Assembly (NCBI GenBank): GCA_946481265.1
Contig: CAMLNE010000163.1
Location: 1-9,185 of the forward strand
Direction of reading: 5' to 3'
Length of the DNA: 9,185 nt
From: an uncultured Panacagrimonas sp.
GTDB taxonomy: Bacteria > Pseudomonadota > Gammaproteobacteria > Nevskiales > Nevskiaceae
In this document: positions 6,291 to 9,185 of the stretch, piece after piece
How positions within the stretch are numbered: the stretch's first letter is position 1
How the letters are laid out: the number at the start of each line of letters is the position of its first letter
Translations under genes and position numbers: made by a program
Notes under the pieces: generated by a model
Seen by the model: the letters and a program-made list of their open reading frames with translations, nothing else
Told to the model about the DNA's origin: nothing
Database searches by the model: none

Positions 6291-6923
6291 ATGAAGCTCA
6301 GCAGCAAGTCGTTCGACGACGGCGGCGTGATTCCAGGGCGTTGCGCGTTTGCCGTGAAGGCACCGCGCGGCCATGTCCGCCTGTCGGACAACCTCAATCC
6401 GGAGCTGAACTGGACCGGGGTTCCGGCGGGAACGCTCAGCTTCGTGCTGCTCTGCGTGGATCCGGACGTGCCGACGCGGCCCGACGACGTCAACCGTGAA
6501 GACCGCGAGGTGCCGCTCAAGCTGCCGCGCACGACGTTCGTCCACTGGACGATGGTCGACATTCCCGGCTCGGTGACGCAGATCGAGGAAGGCGCCTGCT
6601 CGCGTGGCGTCACCGCACACGGCAAACGTGAACCTGCCGGCCCGGACGGCTCGAAGCAGGGTCCGAACGACTACACGGCCTGGTTCAAGGGTGACGCGGA
6701 GATGGAAGGCGAGTACCTGGGCTACGACGGCCCCTGCCCGCCCTGGAATGACAGCGTGGTCCACCATTACCGCTTCGAACTGCATGCGCTGGACGTGGAG
6801 CGCTGCGGCGTCGAGGGCAGCTTCAGTGCCGCGGACGTGCAGAAGGCCATCCAGGGACATGTGCTGGCCAGCGCCAGCCTCACCGGCCGCTACAGTCTGA
6901 ACCCGCGAATCCGCCTGCTCTGA
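6291..6923 (+). CDS. YbhB/YbcL family (PEBP, Raf-kinase-inhibitor-like) protein
   Basis: The 210-residue product belongs to the bacterial phosphatidylethanolamine-binding protein fold. Seen in order are an N-terminal MKLSSKSFDDGGVIP and a LSDNLNPELNW strand. The ligand-pocket motif LLCVDPDVPT is at about 53-62, FVHWTMVDIPG at about 83-93 and GYDGPCPPWND at about 144-154, followed by VHHYRFELHALD (157-168). A 20-residue charged insert (PTRPDDVNREDREVPLKLPR, about 61-80) lies between the first two pocket motifs. There is no signal peptide, so it is probably cytoplasmic. ATG 6291 aligns with the family N-terminus; only a weak GGGA precedes it. Bacterial members have few known functions and none can be assigned here. 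It follows sohB by 153 bases and precedes the Do protease by 93, so it is probably its own transcription unit. Confidence 0.92.
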   Translation: MKLSSKSFDDGGVIPGRCAFAVKAPRGHVRLSDNLNPELNWTGVPAGTLSFVLLCVDPDVPTRPDDVNREDREVPLKLPRTTFVHWTMVDIPGSVTQIEEGACSRGVTAHGKREPAGPDGSKQGPNDYTAWFKGDAEMEGEYLGYDGPCPPWNDSVVHHYRFELHALDVERCGVEGSFSAADVQKAIQGHVLASASLTGRYSLNPRIRLL

Positions 6924-6948
6924 GGCGCGTATCCGTCCTGGCGCGCGC

Positions 6949-6975
6949 GAACTCCGTTACATGCGCGCGGTCCTA
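6949..6975 (+). promoter_or_regulatory. Sigma-E (RpoE)-type promoter candidate for the Do protease
   Basis: GAACTC (6949-6954), a 16-base spacer and TCCTA (6971-6975, preceded by G) match the layout of known sigma-E promoters, GAACTT-N16-TCTGA, as seen at E. coli degP and rpoH P3. Transcription would start near 6981, 36 bases before the ATG. Do proteases are classic members of this envelope-stress regulon. The match is by eye; a housekeeping promoter was not evident in this spacer. Confidence 0.5.
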
Positions 6976-6981
6976 GCCGTC

Positions 6982-6997
6982 GCTGCCTCCAGGCAGC
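6982..6997 (+). other. Small stem-loop at the start of the Do protease leader
   Basis: GCTGCC (6982-6987) and GGCAGC (6992-6997) pair around a TCCA loop, at the predicted 5' end of the mRNA. No T-run follows. It may stabilise the transcript; it leaves the GAGG ribosome binding site (7008-7011) free. Confidence 0.4.
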
Positions 6998-7016
6998 CCA
7001 TCCAATCGAGGAACCG

Positions 7017-8426
7017 ATGTCCCGCTCCCTAATCCTGAAGATTGCGGCTCCCCTGGCCGTGTCCGCTGGCGTGCTGTCCTTCGCCCTCATGTCCGGCGCT
7101 CCCACGCCCACCCAGGCGGACATCATCGCCCCGCTCCAGCAGCAGGGCGTGCCCTCGCTGGCCCCGATGCTCAAGCAGGTGATGCCGGCGGTGGTGAACA
7201 TCTCCGTCACCTCCAAGGTCGAGATCCAGAACCCGCTCCTGCAGGACCCCTTCTTCCGTCGCTTCTTCGAAGGCCCCAACGGACCGCGACAGCCGCAGGA
7301 ACGCGATCAGCAATCGACCGGTTCAGGCGTGATCGTCGATGCCGAAAAGGGCTACGTCATCACCAACAACCATGTGGTCGAGCAGTCGGATTCGATCCGG
7401 GTGCGCCTGTCCGACGACCGCGAATTCGACGCCAAGCTGATCGGCAAGGACCCCCAGACCGACGTGGCGATCCTGCAGATCAAGGCGGACAAGCTCATGG
7501 CCATCCCGCTGGCGGACTCCGACAAGGCGCAGGTCGGTGATTTCGTGGTGGCCATCGGATCGCCGTTCGGCCTGCGCCAGACGGTGACATCGGGAATCAT
7601 CAGCGCTACCGGACGCTCCACCGGCATCAGCGACGGCGGCTACGAGGATTTCATCCAGACCGACGCCTCGATCAATCCGGGCAATTCCGGTGGCGCCCTG
7701 GTCAACCTGCACGGCCAACTTGTCGGCATCCCCTCCAACATCCTGTCGCGCTCCGGCGGCAACATCGGCATCGGCTTCGCCATTCCGATCAACCAGGCGC
7801 GCAGCGTGATGAGCCAGCTCATCGAGCACGGCTCGGTTCAGCGCGGACGCATCGGCGTGGTCGGGCAGGACGTGACGCCGGACCTGGCCAAGGCCTTCGG
7901 CCTGCCGTCGGCGCGCGGCGCCGTGGTGGCGCAGGTCATGCCCGACTCGCCCGCGGCCAAGGCCGGCCTCAAGCCCGAGGACATCGTGCTGGAGGCCAAT
8001 GGCCGCGAGATCCAGAACATGTCCCAGTTGCGCAATACCGTCGGCATGATGCGGGTCGGCGACAAGCTCGAACTCAAGCTGCTTCGCGAAGGCAAGGCGC
8101 GCAACGTCTCGGTCGTGGTCGGCAAGGACACCGACGAAGCCGCCGCCGCCGAAGACCTGCACCCCTCGCTGGCCGGAGCGAGCTTCGCCGCCCTCGACGA
8201 GGCGACCGCGAAGAACGCAAACACCAAGGGCGTACTGGTGCAGCGGGTGGTGCCGGGCTCGCCGGCGGCACGTACCGGCCTGCGCGACGGCGACATCGTG
8301 ATCGCCGTCAACCGCGAGCGCGTGGAGGATCTTGCGACGTTCAACAAGCTGGCGGGCGTCAAGGAAGGCCAGCTGCTGATGCACGTGCAGCGCGGCAACG
8401 GTGCCCTGTTCATCATCGTGCGCTGA
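7017..8426 (+). CDS. Periplasmic Do-family serine protease (DegQ/MucD-like), two PDZ domains
   Basis: The 469-residue product is a trypsin-fold periplasmic protease/chaperone that degrades misfolded envelope proteins. An N-terminal signal segment (about 1-34, ending TPTQA) precedes the protease domain (about 45-270). The catalytic triad is visible: His119 in TNNHVV, Asp149 in TDVAILQI and Ser224 in INPGNSGGAL. PDZ1 covers about 276-370 and PDZ2 about 385-467. The LA loop between residues 70 and 102 is short, as in DegQ/MucD and unlike E. coli DegP. Around the active site GIPSNILSRSGGNIG replaces the more usual GINTAI-type sequence. ATG 7017 has GAGG 5 bases upstream and opens into the signal peptide. 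No rpoE or anti-sigma genes adjoin it, so it is probably monocistronic and under its own promoter. It ends before a 13-bp hairpin. I do not choose between degP, degQ and mucD. Confidence 0.95.
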   Translation: MSRSLILKIAAPLAVSAGVLSFALMSGAPTPTQADIIAPLQQQGVPSLAPMLKQVMPAVVNISVTSKVEIQNPLLQDPFFRRFFEGPNGPRQPQERDQQSTGSGVIVDAEKGYVITNNHVVEQSDSIRVRLSDDREFDAKLIGKDPQTDVAILQIKADKLMAIPLADSDKAQVGDFVVAIGSPFGLRQTVTSGIISATGRSTGISDGGYEDFIQTDASINPGNSGGALVNLHGQLVGIPSNILSRSGGNIGIGFAIPINQARSVMSQLIEHGSVQRGRIGVVGQDVTPDLAKAFGLPSARGAVVAQVMPDSPAAKAGLKPEDIVLEANGREIQNMSQLRNTVGMMRVGDKLELKLLREGKARNVSVVVGKDTDEAAAAEDLHPSLAGASFAALDEATAKNANTKGVLVQRVVPGSPAARTGLRDGDIVIAVNRERVEDLATFNKLAGVKEGQLLMHVQRGNGALFIIVR

Positions 8427-8440
8427 TCGGACAACCTGAC

Positions 8441-8475
8441 CGCAGCCTTCGCCGCGGACAGGGGCGAAGGCTGCG
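8441..8475 (+). terminator. Strong 13-bp hairpin after the Do protease gene, no T-tract
   Basis: CGCAGCCTTCGCC (8441-8453) and GGCGAAGGCTGCG (8463-8475) pair perfectly around a 9-base loop, starting 15 bases after the stop codon. Its position says terminator or mRNA 3' stabiliser, but no T-run follows on either strand, so intrinsic termination would be inefficient by the usual rule. Confidence 0.6.
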
Positions 8476-8498
8476 CGTTCGAAGCGACGGGAGCGGGC

Positions 8499-8504
8499 TA
8501 TACT
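8499..8504 (+). promoter_or_regulatory. -10 element (TATACT) for the TIGR02449-zapA pair
   Basis: TATACT matches the sigma-70 -10 in five of six bases and stands alone in GC-rich DNA, 34 bases before the GTG start. The -35 is poor: TTCGAA at 8478-8483 is only 15 bases away. Transcription would start near 8511. Confidence 0.5.
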
Positions 8505-8532
8505 GGCCGCGGATTCGACCCCGGCGGCTGAC

Positions 8533-8739
8533 GTGCTCGAAGCGGAACTCGAACAACTCGAACAACGCGTGCAGCGTCTCGTCGCGGCCTATCGCCAGGC
8601 ACGACTCGAAGCCAAGCGCGCGGTGCAGGAGCGCGACCGGTTGATCGCCCTCAACAACGAGCTGCGCCGCCGCATCGAAGGAGTCGTCGATCGTGTTCGC
8701 AAGCTTGAAACCGAGCCGGGATCGGAGGAGAACGCATGA
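8533..8739 (+). CDS. Small coiled-coil protein of the TIGR02449 type, upstream of zapA
   Basis: The 68-residue, highly charged product is almost entirely a predicted coiled coil, with Leu/Val/Ile at heptad-like positions from LEAELEQLEQRV through IEGVVDRVRKLE. There are no Cys residues, membrane helices or signal peptide. Size, composition and location fit the TIGR02449 family of uncharacterised gammaproteobacterial proteins encoded just before zapA. A ZapB-like role in division is only inference from that neighbour and from the coiled coil. The GTG start at 8533 lacks a clear Shine-Dalgarno sequence; a later in-frame GTG at 8569 is possible but would shorten the coil. Its stop overlaps the zapA start as ATGA, implying coupled translation. 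Confidence 0.82.
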   Translation: MLEAELEQLEQRVQRLVAAYRQARLEAKRAVQERDRLIALNNELRRRIEGVVDRVRKLETEPGSEENA

Positions 8740-9062
8740 GCCCCCGTGCCTCCGCGCAGGACCCTGAAAATCTCAGCGTCACGGTCCGCATCATGGGCCG
8801 CGAATACACCGTGATCTGCCCGCAGGAAGAACACGAGGCCCTGGTGGCCTCGGCCGACTTCCTCAACGACCGCATGATGGCGATCCGCAAGCGCGGCAAG
8901 GCGCTGGGCGCCGAACGCATCGCGGTCATGGCAGCGCTCAATCTGGCGCGCGAACTGCTCGAGATGAAGGGTTCCAACAAGGTCGTTCCGCCCAACAGCG
9001 CATCCATCGAACGCGTCAAGCAGCTGCGTCTGGACATCGATTCGACGTTGTCCCTCGAATAG
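8736..9062 (+). CDS. zapA: Cell division protein ZapA
   Basis: The 108-residue product is a cytoplasmic protein that bundles FtsZ filaments and helps stabilise the Z-ring. The N-terminal globular part shows SVTVRIMGREYTVICPQEEHEAL (about 14-36, the ZapA signature). The long helix with LNDRMMAIRKRGKALGAERIAVMAALNLARELL follows (about 43-75). A variable tail completes the protein. GGAGGAG (8724-8730) is a strong ribosome binding site 5 bases before the ATG and lies inside the end of the upstream coiled-coil gene. It is followed after about 70 bases by 6S RNA, the order common in gammaproteobacteria (zapA-ssrS-fau), which supports the call. Confidence 0.96.
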   Translation: MSPRASAQDPENLSVTVRIMGREYTVICPQEEHEALVASADFLNDRMMAIRKRGKALGAERIAVMAALNLARELLEMKGSNKVVPPNSASIERVKQLRLDIDSTLSLE

Positions 9063-9116
9063 CGCGACGGACGCGTATCGGCAGCCGATGAAGGCTCCCG
9101 GGCTGTGCGCATCCGA

Positions 9117-9125
9117 TGGTATTCT
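9117..9125 (+). promoter_or_regulatory. Extended -10 promoter of 6S RNA
   Basis: TGG followed by TATTCT (TG at 9117-9118, hexamer 9120-9125) is an extended -10 element. No convincing -35 is seen 16-19 bases upstream, as is common when the TG extension is present. The predicted start is about 9132, matching the 5' end inferred from the RNA itself. Confidence 0.65.
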
Positions 9126-9131
9126 CTACCC

Positions 9132-9185
9132 GTGCCTCTCGTAGCGCCCAAGCGTGCTCCAAGCCCCTTGAGCCTATTTTCACCA
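9132..9185 (+). ncRNA. ssrS: 6S RNA, 5' part, cut by the window end
   Basis: 6S RNA binds sigma-70 RNA polymerase holoenzyme as a mimic of an open promoter and tunes transcription in stationary phase. The stretch CCAAGCG at 9148-9154 and CCCCTTGAGCCTATTTTCA at 9164-9182, then ACCA, line up with the conserved 5' strand of E. coli 6S RNA (CAAGCG, CCCCTGAGCC, ATATTTCA, ACCA). The CCCC block begins 33 bases from the predicted start, as in E. coli. The position directly after zapA is the classic one. About 54 of an expected 180 or so bases are present, so the 3' strand and closing stem cannot be checked. The exact 5' end is uncertain by a few bases. Confidence 0.85.

Noticed and set aside
5526..6860. 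Long minus-strand open frame opposite sohB and the YbhB-family gene
   Set aside because: It spans two well-recognised plus-strand genes and their spacer, has no recognisable domain and has the low-complexity look (Arg, His, Ala, Gln) of antisense frames in GC-rich DNA.
7323..8384. Long minus-strand open frame of about 350 codons opposite the Do protease
   Set aside because: It is the antisense of a clearly conserved protease, with repetitive His/Asp/Gly/Arg composition and no family motif.
8548..8565. Tandem CTCGAACAA copies in the coiled-coil gene
   Set aside because: Two in-frame Leu-Glu-Gln codon triplets within a heptad-rich coil; explained by the protein.

Overview
This is a GC-rich stretch of bacterial chromosome that reads as ordinary core genome of a Gram-negative gammaproteobacterium. 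The best guess is the Lysobacterales/Xanthomonadales or a near relative. The clues are the order zapA followed by 6S RNA, a TIGR02449-type coiled-coil gene just before zapA, a close SohB homologue, and OmpA proteins carrying thrombospondin type 3 (TSP3) repeats. No mobile element, CRISPR array, tRNA, rRNA or phage gene was seen, and base composition looks even throughout.

Layout. (1) At 1-2280, plus strand, the 3' part of an AGCS-family amino acid:cation symporter overlaps ferrochelatase (hemH) by ATGA. (2) At 2360-4938, minus strand, there are two cell-envelope genes. The first transcribed is a classic OmpA/OprF-type protein (barrel, TSP3 repeat, peptidoglycan-binding domain), closed by a clear intrinsic terminator. 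The second is an unusual barrel-less protein with three TSP3 repeats, a long Pro/Ala linker and two tandem OmpA-like domains. (3) At 5115-6137, plus strand and divergent from ompA, lies sohB, an inner-membrane serine protease of the signal peptide peptidase family. (4) At 6291-6923 is a YbhB/YbcL (PEBP) family protein. (5) At 7017-8426 is a periplasmic Do-family (DegQ/MucD-like) serine protease with two PDZ domains, preceded by a sequence that fits a sigma-E-type promoter. (6) At 8533-9062 are a small coiled-coil protein (TIGR02449 type) and zapA, joined by an ATGA overlap. (7) From about 9132 to the window end is the 5' third of 6S RNA (ssrS), driven by an extended -10 promoter.

How the parts relate. 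Much of the window concerns the cell envelope: OmpA-type peptidoglycan tethers, two envelope proteases and a cell-division accessory factor. The gene order zapA-ssrS is conserved widely in gammaproteobacteria, and the next gene beyond the window is expected to be a 5-formyltetrahydrofolate cyclo-ligase.

I found no wholly new system. The items most worth a second look are the tandem OmpA-domain protein, the roughly 90-residue extra domain and QAWS motif in the symporter, the symmetric -10 shared by the divergent ompA and sohB genes, and the sigma-E-like site ahead of the Do protease.
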